Below, piece by piece: positions 53,724 through 62,988 of a stretch of DNA of 64,000 bases (positions are counted from its first letter, which is position 1; the number at the start of each line of letters is the position of its first letter). The notes beneath the pieces were generated by a model. It did not search any database, had not been told where the DNA came from, and worked only from the letters and a program-made list of their open reading frames with translations. The translations under genes and the position numbers were made by a program. This DNA comes from Rhodopirellula baltica. GTDB taxonomy: Bacteria; Planctomycetota; Planctomycetia; Pirellulales; Pirellulaceae. The stretch lies in NCBI GenBank assembly GCA_002901265.1, contig PPHI01000020.1, positions 1 through 64,000 of the forward strand. Direction: 5' to 3'.

Positions 53724-56700
53724 CAGACGAATCTACCAATCCACCGTTCGACTCGCAACTCGAAGCCCGCATTGTCGCGTTCGTGCTCGGCGAAGCGTCG
53801 GACTTTGAACAAGCACAATTGCTGCGGTTGATCGAGCAGCGTGCTGACGCCGCGGTGTTCTATCATCAAACCTTGCAACTTCATCAGCTGATGGAAGTTG
53901 TAGGTGCTGGAGAGCCCGATGACGTGCTCGCTGACGGTGACGATGAGTGGCGATTGCCCGAGTCGAAACGCGAGGCCCTTCTGGCAGCCTTTGACGGAGC
54001 CGACGAGACTGAACCTGTTCGTGTTGACGACAACTCAGAGCACGTCGATTCGATCGTGTTTCAACCCATCCATCCCGTTCGCCGCAAAGTGATCAAGGCG
54101 ATCTTGAGTGTTGCGGCAGCGATCATTTTCGTCGGCATGGCGAGCAGCTTTGCGCTGTACCGATTGCTGAACCAACAAATGGCCATGACCGCCTCACCAA
54201 AGGGTGCCGATGCGAAGGTCGCGGCAGGATTTGAACTTGGCGACGCCGACGAATTCGGTGATTTCGATGGATTCCAGGAGTCAAAAGGCGCTGTCGTCGC
54301 AGCTGGTAAACCTATCGGTGCGTTCTATGGCGGCGCCGTTCCGAGCAGCGGACCAGTGACAATGGCGGAGAAAGCGAGTTCTACGTCTGCCCTATCGACG
54401 CTGAAAGAAACGTTGAATGCCGGATCAACGAATCGAACGGACTACTATTTTTCGGACGACGTCCAGTACATGCCAAGTGATGGCCCTACGCTGCACTTCC
54501 GCAGGACGATGACTTGTTTGGGATGCAAGGCGGCGCATTGGGCAATGACAAGTCGGGTGTCATGAGCGAAGTGTCACGCCAACTTGCACAGAGTCAATCG
54601 GGCGAATCAGAGCAAAGCGGGCGGTCCCGCGTAACACGTTTCGGCGGCGTCGCGATCGCTGGGGATGGTGATCGCCAGCCGCAATCAAGCTCCCGATTCA
54701 ATGTTGTAGGTGATTTCGCGATTGATATCAGTCGTGCCGATCGATACCGCGAGTACGCAAAAGGCGCCCCGGAAACCCCCCCCCCCGCTCCTTCCGTAGC
54801 GTTGGGTTACTCAGCAGCACCAACCGCCCCAGGACAGCGTGGCGTAGAAGCCGGCAGGCCAGCAGTCACCGCGCCAGGTATCGACTCATCGCTTGGTGAC
54901 TCGCTGGCCGCGGACGCTCCGGCGGCTGAGTCACTAGGGACTGTTCCGATGGACCTGTTCAGTACGCGTGGCTTCGCTCCGTCGCCACAGATGTCAGATG
55001 GAGTGATGCGTTCTGCACAAGGGCTGATTGAGGATGCGATTACACCTGGGATAGTTCTCGGGGAATCCGAAGAACGATTCGAAGGCTTTGACAATAAGAT
55101 CGCTGGCGTGAATAACTCCAACGACCATCCGTTTAGCGATCCCAACTCGAAAAGCGACTGGGGAATCGCTGCAGGTGGTGAGTCGAACGGCCAAGCAGAC
55201 AAGAATTCGAATGCTTGGATGTATTCGGACCGGGATGTGCGAGCGAAGGACAAATTGCAAATCGCGGGGTCGGCTGGCGAAAAACCGCTTAATCGAAATC
55301 AACTCTGGAGCGAATTTGATGTCGCTGAGAATTCGGGTTTGATTCCTGCGACGCCAAACTCCGAGCCTTCGATCGTCGCCGGGCGCGCGCCCGCCGCAAA
55401 TTCCATTCACGATCGGCGGTTGCCTGGCGATTTAAGTGATGAATCGCTCCCCTCGCTCGAAACCGAGCGACTATCCGAACTTGCAGAGTCTCAGTCAACC
55501 AAGTCCGAGCAGGCGGAAGTCGCTTTGGGACTCGAGCTTCCGGCGGGCCAACCGCTCGTGGGCTCGGGATTGGACGTTACCCTCAACAAAAAATTGGCCG
55601 AAGTGCCGATGTTGGCGACACCTGCCCAAGCAGAGGTTCAAGAGCTAAATGCGACCGACAACGCGTTCTCGACATTTTCGCTGCATGTGAGTGACGTCTC
55701 CTTCCAGCTCGCAAAATCGGAATTGGAAAACAACGCCTGGCCCAATCCACAGCAGGTACGCGTGGAAGAATTTGTCAATGCGTTCGGATATCACGATCCC
55801 TTGCCACGAGCCTCCGAACGAGTGGCTTGTCGAATCGATCAAGCGATCCACCCCAGCATGCAACAACGAAACGTGTTGCGTCTGTCGATGCGAACGGCTG
55901 CTTTCGGACGTGCCGCCAGCACGCCTTTGCAACTGACAGTTCTGCTGGATCACTCGGGATCGATGGAACGAAGCGACCGCCAACAAACCCTGCGTGCGGC
56001 GTTTGAAACGCTGGCACAACAACTGACTCCCAACGATCACGTCACTTTAATCAGCTTCGCCCGCCAACCGCGCTTAGTCGTCGACCAACTGCCAGGCGGA
56101 CAAAGCGAACAGCTATTAGAGGTGCTTGACCAAACACCGGTACAAGGCGGAACCAATTTCGAAGCGGCCATCGAACTTGCCTCACAAAAGGCATCCGAGC
56201 ACTTCGATCCGAACGCCCAAAACCGAATTGTCCTGATGACCGACGGCGCCGTGAACCTTGGCGATGCCGACCCGTTGCGATTGTCAAACACGATCGAGAC
56301 GCTTCGTGACCGCGGCATCGCGTTTGATGCGGCGGGAATTGGAGCCGACGGATTAAACGACGAAGTCCTGGAATCACTGACACGTAAAGGCGATGGACGA
56401 TATTACTTGTTGAATTCGGTGGCCGAAGCAGATGAAGCATTTGCGAAGCAGATCGCCGGGTCCCTACGTCCGTTTGCCAAGAACGTCAAAGTCCAAGTCG
56501 AATTCAATCCGGAACGCGTTGGCCAGTACAAATTGCTTGGCTTCGATGAACACCGTCTGAATAAAGAAGACTTCCACAATGACGCGGTCGACGCGGCAGA
56601 GTTGACCGCCGAAGAAGCCGGTGTGGCAGTCTATCAAGTCGAAGTCAAACCCAACGGCAGTGGCGATGTCGGATCGGTCTCCGTGCGGTTCCAAGATGTC

Positions 56701-56967
56701 GCGACCGGACGAATGGTCGAACGTCGTTGGCCAATCCCGTTCGACCCGATGCCCTCCCGTTTGGAATCAGCAGACCCGGCCATCAAGCTGGCAACCGTCG
56801 CTGCCTTGTTCGCTTCGAAGTTGAAAGCGGATCCCATCGGGACAACGATCGACTTCGCCACACTGAAAAGCTACCTGAACGATCTGCCAAGCACGTTTGC
56901 CGCACAGCCACGTGTCACACAGTTGCAAGACATGATCGGCAAAGCCCAGCAGCTCACGGGCAACTAA
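53720..56967 (+). pseudogene. Anti-sigma-like/VWA membrane protein split by a frameshift
   Basis: The first frame (53720-54565) carries a helical cytoplasmic region of about 60 residues (ARIVAFVLGEASDFEQAQLL, LHQLMEVVG), typical of anti-sigma segments, and a membrane helix (AILSVAAAIIFVGMASSFAL). The second frame (54514-56967, TTG start) holds a Gly/Ser-rich linker with a C11 tract, a vWF-A N-terminal domain (FSTFSLHVSDVSFQLAKSEL), a VWA domain with MIDAS motif LLDHSGSMERSD (Asp about 479) and a YfbK-type C-terminal part. Joining the frames at about 54510 gives a continuous reading (FRR then DDDLFGMQGGALG). In other planctomycetes such proteins are single chains, so one base is probably missing or gained here. 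The role would be to hold the sigma factor and respond outside the cytoplasm. Confidence 0.8.
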
Positions 56968-57052
56968 CAGGCTGTTGATTGAAACACCTTCCCTTGTCTG
57001 GTCTGACAGTCAACCGTGACTGTCGGCACCGTTTGATCGTTGGAGTTCCTCG

Positions 57053-60000
57053 ATGATGAATCGTCGTCACCACAGCCTGTTTTCATCTGTGCGACCGCCG
57101 CTGGCGTTGTTGCTCGCCGTACTAACGATCAGCACCTGTGTCTGGTCGAAACCCGCACCGGCTCAAACCGGCGAGGACTCGGGACCGCAAGCCAGCGAGG
57201 CAGTTGAAGCTCCTCAACAGGGAAGCGATAGCAGCGACGACACAAAGCCACGCCGTGGTCGACGAATTAAATCGGGACAAACGACAATCATTGTCGAAGG
57301 GAATTCCGAAACCGAATCGGCCGCAACGTTCTACACCGCCAAGGCCGTTGCCTCAGCAACGTTCTCGGAAAGTCGTGTCACACAATCGGTCGACTTGATG
57401 GTCAACCTCGTCCAGGGCGATGACAACGTGGTGTCCTTTGGCCTGGAGGGAAGCGGCGAGGTTGTCAGCGTGACAGGTGACACCTTGAAGTCGTGGTCCG
57501 TCCGAAATGAAAACGGCAAACGGCGTCTGGATCTTCAGCTGACTGATGATGCGGTCCAGTTGAAAGCCAACATCACGATGCGGTCCGAGGAATTGGCACT
57601 GCCAACCGAAATGGATCTGTTGCATTTGTCGCCCGCAGAAGCGATCGCCTTCGATTCAACCGTGACTCTAAATGTCCCCGCTTCCGAACGACTGGTGACA
57701 ACCAACGTTGATGGCTTTGTGCCGCTTAAAACCGAGACCAATCAAATCGGTTTTCAAACGAGCACTGGCGGACAGCTTCGACTCAGGCTCACGCGTCGCG
57801 GAATCACGACCTCGCCAATTGAGTTCTTTGACGCAACGTTAGAAGGTGCGGTTGACCCGAACGCTTCATCGATCAGTTTTCGACTCAATGCCAAGGCGGT
57901 TGTTAAGGACGATGGCGAGTCGATGACGTTCCTGTCCGGGAACGCGGCGATCAGCAATGCGACCGAATCGGCCGACTTTGCGTTGTCCCTGGTGAATCAG
58001 CAAGAGGGATTTGCCTATGTCCTGAGCTTTCCCAAGGCTGGCGAGTTCGATTTGTCGATCGATTTCGTCGCTGCAATCCAATCGGTTGAGCAAGATCAAC
58101 GGCAGGTCGATTTCAAAATCGCGACCGGTGCCGTTGTCCCGGTGGTTGTCAACGGAATGGATACAGATCTCGAGTTTGTTTCTGAAGGTCAATTCGTCGT
58201 CCCACGCCAGGACAACGATGCCTGGAAAGGTTTCTTACCAGCAACCGGCAACGTCGCGATGCGTTGGAAGTCCTCCCAGAAAACCGAACAAGGAAAGCTG
58301 TTCTTCACCACGAACGGAAAAATCGAAACCTCCGTCGGTGCGGGACTGCTGCGGCAGCGTCACCTGATTGACTATCGCGTACTGCAAGGCGAGTTGGCAA
58401 CGCTCGAGTTGTCGATGAATGGGCCGGGCGAAGTGCTCGACGTTCAAGGCGCGAACTTGATCGCATGGCAGGTCAAAACGGATGGCGATCAACGCGTCCT
58501 GGAAATCCGTCTTGCTCAACCGATCAAGACACAGGATCAAATCAGCGTCCGAACTCAAACCACACTCGACGCCTTTCCGGTTCGAGTGGAAGGCCTGCGA
58601 TTGACTCCCCAAAACACCATTCGCCATTCCGGTTTTTTGAGACTGACCAATAGCGGATCGGTGACGCTCGAACCGGTTGATCTGAGCGGGTTAACGCAGC
58701 TCGCACCCGACCAATTCCCAGCCGAGCCAATCGAAGCACGCCAAGTGTTTGTGTACCGGTTCCCTTCGGCGGATTATTCGTTTTTTGTCGCGGCGGACCG
58801 GGTGCAACCCGAAGTCAGCGTCTCGGCCATCGTGACGTACGAGGTCGGTGAAGCAGATCGAAGTTTGCACGCTGACGTCGAGCTGGATATCCGCGAAGCT
58901 CCGATTCGTGACTGGGCTTTCTCGATTCCGGCTGACTATTCCGTCGTGTCAGTGACTGGCAGCTCGGTGCTGGACTATGTCGCAAGCAACGACATCGAGG
59001 CGCAACAACGTGAGTTGACGGTCATGTTCGGCGGCGACGTCGCGGGACGACAACTCGTTAGCCTGCATTTGGAAAAAAACGTGGCCGCGGCCGCAGGGCC
59101 ATGGGAGCTACCCAAGCTGATGTTCCCCGAAGCAAAGACGGTGCGTGGTGACATCGGGTTAATGGGCGCTGCTGGTATTCGGGTGTCGATGTCGGATTCA
59201 AATTTCTTGGTCGAGAAACCGGTTGCGTATTTTCCTAAAAACACACCGGGGCTGCAGCAGGCTTTCCGTCTGCGTCAAGAAGACTGGTCGGCAACCGCGT
59301 CCATCGAATTGTTGCAACGAAACGTACAGTCCGACGTGTTCCATCTGTATTCGTTAAACCGCGAAACGCTTTATGGTAGTGCATTGATCAACTACTTCGT
59401 CACTGGTGCACCGGTCAGTGAATGGCGGATCGCTGTACCGGAGAACTTTGGCAACATTGTGGTTGACGGACAAGACGTTCGCACCTGGCGACGTGATGGC
59501 GGTGACTTGGTTGTCACGCTTCACCAGCCAGTGATGGGAGCGTACACACTGTTGGTGACGTTCGAGCAAGACACGGACGAAGCATCAGGAGACTTTGTTG
59601 CGGGCCAAGTCGCTCCTCAAGGTGTCGACGGCGAGCGAGGTTTCTTGCAAGTGGTCAGCCCAATGCAAGTCGAACTCAAAACCGTGATCGCTTCCAACGA
59701 CCTGTTGGAGCTTGATCCGCTGGAATTGCCAGCCGAGTTTCGCTTGCTCAGTACCGCGCCCGCGCTTGGAACGTGGCAATACACCGAACGTCCGTTCGAA
59801 CTGCGTTTGAACGTGAATTGGTTCCGCAGTGGTGCGACGGTTCCGCAGATCGTGGAGTTTTCGGAAGCAACCAGCCAAGTCTCGCAAGACGGTGAACTGG
59901 TCACCGATGTGCTGTACTACGTCAAATCTCGAGGCCAACGAAACCTGCGTTTACGACTGCCCGCCGATCCGGTTCGCCTGTGGCAAGTTTCTGTGAACGG

Positions 60001-60436
60001 TGCCATCGTGACCGCTCGTCAATCGGACGAAACAACACTGATCCCGTTACCTGGCAACACCGACCCGAACGAGCCAATCGAAGTCCGGCTACGACTTGGG
60101 AAACCATCAGTTGACCCCAAACATCCGTCACTCGCCCTGCCAATTTTGGACGCACCGGTCTTGAAAACGCAATGGTCCGTCCAAGGTGACGAAAACCATG
60201 TGTTGGTTCCTGAAGACGGCGGCTCCCTCGCCCCCAGACACCCAGCAGCCCCCCCAACTGCGAATTGGCACCACCAGGCCGAACCTGAGTGCCAGCGTGT
60301 TTCGTCAAAATGGCAGACACAGCTGTCCCCATTGGTTTCGCCGTCATCAGGCCGCCAATTGTTTCTGCCCAGCGAGCGTCTTCATCCATTGACGCTATCC
60401 TCCCGATCGGCGTCCGGCCTCCGCTTGCACTTTTGA
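57053..60436 (+). CDS. Large secreted beta-rich protein downstream of the sigma/VWA genes
   Basis: 1127 residues with a signal peptide (LALLLAVLTISTCVWSKPAP). After an acidic, Arg-rich linker (RRGRRIKSGQTTIIVEG) it is long runs of beta strands with repeated Val/Thr spacing (VSFGLEGSGEVVSVTGDTL, LELSMNGPGEVLDVQGANL, FSIPADYSVVSVTGSSVLDY). No enzymatic motif seen. It is 85 bases after the VWA gene on the same strand, so the two may be in one unit with the sigma factor. The last 75 or so residues (from about HPAAPPTANWHH) are low complexity and unlike the rest, and a C7 tract precedes them, so the natural C-terminus may be lost to a frameshift. Confidence 0.72.
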   Translation: MMNRRHHSLFSSVRPPLALLLAVLTISTCVWSKPAPAQTGEDSGPQASEAVEAPQQGSDSSDDTKPRRGRRIKSGQTTIIVEGNSETESAATFYTAKAVASATFSESRVTQSVDLMVNLVQGDDNVVSFGLEGSGEVVSVTGDTLKSWSVRNENGKRRLDLQLTDDAVQLKANITMRSEELALPTEMDLLHLSPAEAIAFDSTVTLNVPASERLVTTNVDGFVPLKTETNQIGFQTSTGGQLRLRLTRRGITTSPIEFFDATLEGAVDPNASSISFRLNAKAVVKDDGESMTFLSGNAAISNATESADFALSLVNQQEGFAYVLSFPKAGEFDLSIDFVAAIQSVEQDQRQVDFKIATGAVVPVVVNGMDTDLEFVSEGQFVVPRQDNDAWKGFLPATGNVAMRWKSSQKTEQGKLFFTTNGKIETSVGAGLLRQRHLIDYRVLQGELATLELSMNGPGEVLDVQGANLIAWQVKTDGDQRVLEIRLAQPIKTQDQISVRTQTTLDAFPVRVEGLRLTPQNTIRHSGFLRLTNSGSVTLEPVDLSGLTQLAPDQFPAEPIEARQVFVYRFPSADYSFFVAADRVQPEVSVSAIVTYEVGEADRSLHADVELDIREAPIRDWAFSIPADYSVVSVTGSSVLDYVASNDIEAQQRELTVMFGGDVAGRQLVSLHLEKNVAAAAGPWELPKLMFPEAKTVRGDIGLMGAAGIRVSMSDSNFLVEKPVAYFPKNTPGLQQAFRLRQEDWSATASIELLQRNVQSDVFHLYSLNRETLYGSALINYFVTGAPVSEWRIAVPENFGNIVVDGQDVRTWRRDGGDLVVTLHQPVMGAYTLLVTFEQDTDEASGDFVAGQVAPQGVDGERGFLQVVSPMQVELKTVIASNDLLELDPLELPAEFRLLSTAPALGTWQYTERPFELRLNVNWFRSGATVPQIVEFSEATSQVSQDGELVTDVLYYVKSRGQRNLRLRLPADPVRLWQVSVNGAIVTARQSDETTLIPLPGNTDPNEPIEVRLRLGKPSVDPKHPSLALPILDAPVLKTQWSVQGDENHVLVPEDGGSLAPRHPAAPPTANWHHQAEPECQRVSSKWQTQLSPLVSPSSGRQLFLPSERLHPLTLSSRSASGLRLHF

Positions 60437-60520
60437 ATTTTGGTCCAAAGATTGCACTGACCTGGCCGAATCACAGTTTCTGTCAACTCCGACACAAATC
60501 CGATTCAATAGCGATCGATC

Positions 60521-61213
60521 ATGTTAATCTTCGACCCTGTTTACTTCCTGTTCGTCCTCCCGCCACTCCTGCTGGCGATGTTCGCCCAGTGGCGGGTCAA
60601 GTCGACATTCGAGTCGATGTCACAAGTCCCCGCACGAATGACTGGCGCACAGGCCGCCCGCCAAATGCTGGACGCGGCTGGCCTCAGCCAAGTCGGGATC
60701 GAACGCGTCCCAGGTCACTTAAGCGACCACTACGACCCGCGCGCCAAAGTGCTTCGTCTTAGTGACGGCGTGTACAACCAACGCTCAATGGCAGCCGTTG
60801 GCGTGGCCTGCCACGAAGCCGGTCACGCGTTCCAAGACGCCAAAAACTACGCTCCACTCATCATCCGAAACGCAGCGGTCCCGGCTGCAAACTTCGGCAG
60901 CAATACCGGTGTGCTGCTGGCTTCGATCGGCTTGATGCTCTCGTCGATCCCGCTCGGACGCATCCTTCTGCTCGCCGGTATCCTGCTGTTCGGCGCGGTG
61001 GTGTTCTTCCAGTTGGTTAATCTGCCGGTCGAGTTCGACGCCAGCAATCGTGCACGCCACCACTTAGTCGCTGACGGAATCATCTCGGCCAACGAAGAAC
61101 ACTTTGTCGCCAAGGTGCTGAACGCGGCTGCGCTGACCTATGTCGCGGGAACGCTGCAAGCAGTGATGACGCTGCTGTACTTCGTCTTCCGATTCATGGG
61201 CGACCGGCGATAA
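60521..61213 (+). CDS. YugP-type neutral zinc metallopeptidase
   Basis: 230 residues. An N-terminal membrane helix (DPVYFLFVLPPLLLAMFAQW), then HEXXH zinc motif CHEAGHAFQD (His98, Glu99, His102), two further helices (GVLLASIGLMLSSIPLG and ILLLAGILLFGAVVFFQLV) with the family motif NLPVEFDASNRA, and a C-terminal helix LTYVAGTLQAVMTLLYFVFR. It matches the YugP/PF04298 family of membrane-embedded metallopeptidases, whose substrates are unknown. A strong terminator follows. Confidence 0.93.
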   Translation: MLIFDPVYFLFVLPPLLLAMFAQWRVKSTFESMSQVPARMTGAQAARQMLDAAGLSQVGIERVPGHLSDHYDPRAKVLRLSDGVYNQRSMAAVGVACHEAGHAFQDAKNYAPLIIRNAAVPAANFGSNTGVLLASIGLMLSSIPLGRILLLAGILLFGAVVFFQLVNLPVEFDASNRARHHLVADGIISANEEHFVAKVLNAAALTYVAGTLQAVMTLLYFVFRFMGDRR

Positions 61214-61260
61214 CCCATTCGCCGGCAGCGGCGACGACAGAAACAATCGTTCCGATCGAT

Positions 61261-61294
61261 AACAGCCCGTGGCACTTCGGTGTCACGGGCTGTT
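61261..61294 (+). terminator. Terminator with a UUCG tetraloop
   Basis: A 15-bp stem (61261-61275 with 61280-61294, one G-U pair) closed by C(TTCG)G, a very stable tetraloop. It lies 47 bases past the metallopeptidase stop. A 16-base near-perfect direct repeat (TGTCACACTGCCCAAA at 61301 and 61317) follows it. Confidence 0.8.
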
Positions 61295-61399
61295 GTCATT
61301 TGTCACACTGCCCAAATGTCACTCTGCCCAAAACGGTTCTTTCATTTCACCGAGCGAAGTCGAAATAGGCAGAGGCTTTTCCGCTAACGCCTCGGCTGC

Positions 61400-62866
61400 C
61401 TAGACGTTCAAGACTCCCACCAACGCGAGCAGAATCACCAGCACCAACACCACCACCGCCCGTGCTTCCCAACGATCTTTTCGCCGACCGTCATTCGCGT
61501 TTCTCGTTCGCAACCCGCGAACCCACAACACAAACGACGAGCCGACCATGATGGTCAGTACGTTAATTGCCACAACCAAAATCGGCCCCACCACCGGGCG
61601 CCCTTCGGCAACCGGCTCCCATATCCCAAACACCACTTGCAACCCGGCGGTAGAAATCGGCGGCACCAACGCCGCCGCGATCGCCGCACCGGCAAGCGCC
61701 GATGAAAGGTGGCTGCGAGTCCGCGCATACGCCGCCGCCATGCCGCCGATCAGCCCCACACAAAAATCGATCGGTGAGGGATTGCAACGTGCCCACATTT
61801 CCGTCGCACGCACGGGCGATAAATCGGGTTGGTCAAACAGCAATACAAACGCGCCAAATACAATGCTGGAACACATCGCTCCGACAAACCCCAGTCCGAT
61901 CGCCGCAAACGCGGTCTTGAACAACGGGCGATTACCAAGCGTGATCGCTTGACCGGCCCCTAAGATCGGCGTCATCAACGGTGCAATCAACATCGCACCG
62001 ATGATCACCGCAGCGCTGTTTTGCAATAGCCCAAACGCGGCCAACATACTCGAAGCGCTAATCAGTCCCAGAAACTCGACGCTGGGCCTCGAACCACTTT
62101 CGATGTCCTCCTGAAGCGAAATTCGCTCCGACCGAGTCAACGGCGGAATCACTGAATCGGTCCAACGTCGAAATCGTGTAACCAAGCCTGGAACGATCGA
62201 CTCGCCTTCGCGTACCAACACCACCGAAGTACCAAAATCGTGATCTAAAAGTCGCAGAGCGGACCGATAGACAATGCTTTCCTTGGAAGTCGATTCGATA
62301 TAAATCAACACCAGAGTTTCCGGATGGCTGCTCTGCTGGTCGAAGGCCTGGCGCGCCACATCCAACCGCTGGTCGAATTCCATGTCGACGGGCGGTGGCA
62401 AATGTAACGCCCACCGCTTCGGCCGCATCCCCAGCAACCGCATGCAAACGCGATTGATCGTGCGAGCCTGTGTTTCGAAACCGCCGACCAAGTGCGATTC
62501 GTCAGTCGGCGGAAGTGCCGACGGGTTCAACCACACGATGGGAAAGGTCGACGCTTCGAATAGCTCCCGCTGCCATTCCTCGTGGTGCTCTGCATGGAGG
62601 ACCACCAGAACGCGAGTGCCGTGTTCTACGCAAAACTGAAACACACCGTCGAGCGACTCGTTCACCGTCGCGACGGTCGTGCCATTTGGGTTTTGGCGTT
62701 TGTAGTGTTCTTCGAGTTGGGACTGAGCGTGACGCCGCAAGATTTCCCGTTCGCTGCCGACCACCAGCGGCTTGATTGGGGCGTCGAGCGATTCGGCGAA
62801 TACGGGCCCCCAATCAGCTGCGTAACGAACGTGTTCTTCCGAATGAATCAGTATCGTGACGCTCAT
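61400..62866 (-). CDS. DUF389 membrane protein with N-terminal USP-like domain
   Basis: 488 residues from ATG 62866 (or ATG 62869). The N-terminal 250 residues look like a duplicated universal-stress-protein-like fold (SVTILIHSEEHVRYAADWGP, TRVLVVLHAEHHEEW, DFGTSVVLVREGES). From about 255 the protein matches DUF389: LISASSMLAAFGLLQNSAAV, IIGAMLIAPLMTPILGAGQA, then several membrane helices including AGAAIAAALVPPISTAGLQV. The family is a widespread inner-membrane protein of unknown function; the SF pore-like GAMLIAPLM motif is conserved. It is convergent with the metallopeptidase gene. Confidence 0.9.
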   Translation of the reverse strand: MSVTILIHSEEHVRYAADWGPVFAESLDAPIKPLVVGSEREILRRHAQSQLEEHYKRQNPNGTTVATVNESLDGVFQFCVEHGTRVLVVLHAEHHEEWQRELFEASTFPIVWLNPSALPPTDESHLVGGFETQARTINRVCMRLLGMRPKRWALHLPPPVDMEFDQRLDVARQAFDQQSSHPETLVLIYIESTSKESIVYRSALRLLDHDFGTSVVLVREGESIVPGLVTRFRRWTDSVIPPLTRSERISLQEDIESGSRPSVEFLGLISASSMLAAFGLLQNSAAVIIGAMLIAPLMTPILGAGQAITLGNRPLFKTAFAAIGLGFVGAMCSSIVFGAFVLLFDQPDLSPVRATEMWARCNPSPIDFCVGLIGGMAAAYARTRSHLSSALAGAAIAAALVPPISTAGLQVVFGIWEPVAEGRPVVGPILVVAINVLTIMVGSSFVLWVRGLRTRNANDGRRKDRWEARAVVVLVLVILLALVGVLNV

Positions 62867-62988
62867 CATGCCCCCAAGTGGCAGTCTAGCCACGCTTTCA
62901 CCGCTTTCGATTGTTCACCAATACAATCGGTTTCCGTCTCGCCCACAGTTGAGGGGAATCCGGAGGACGAGACGTTGAACCCCCGTGA

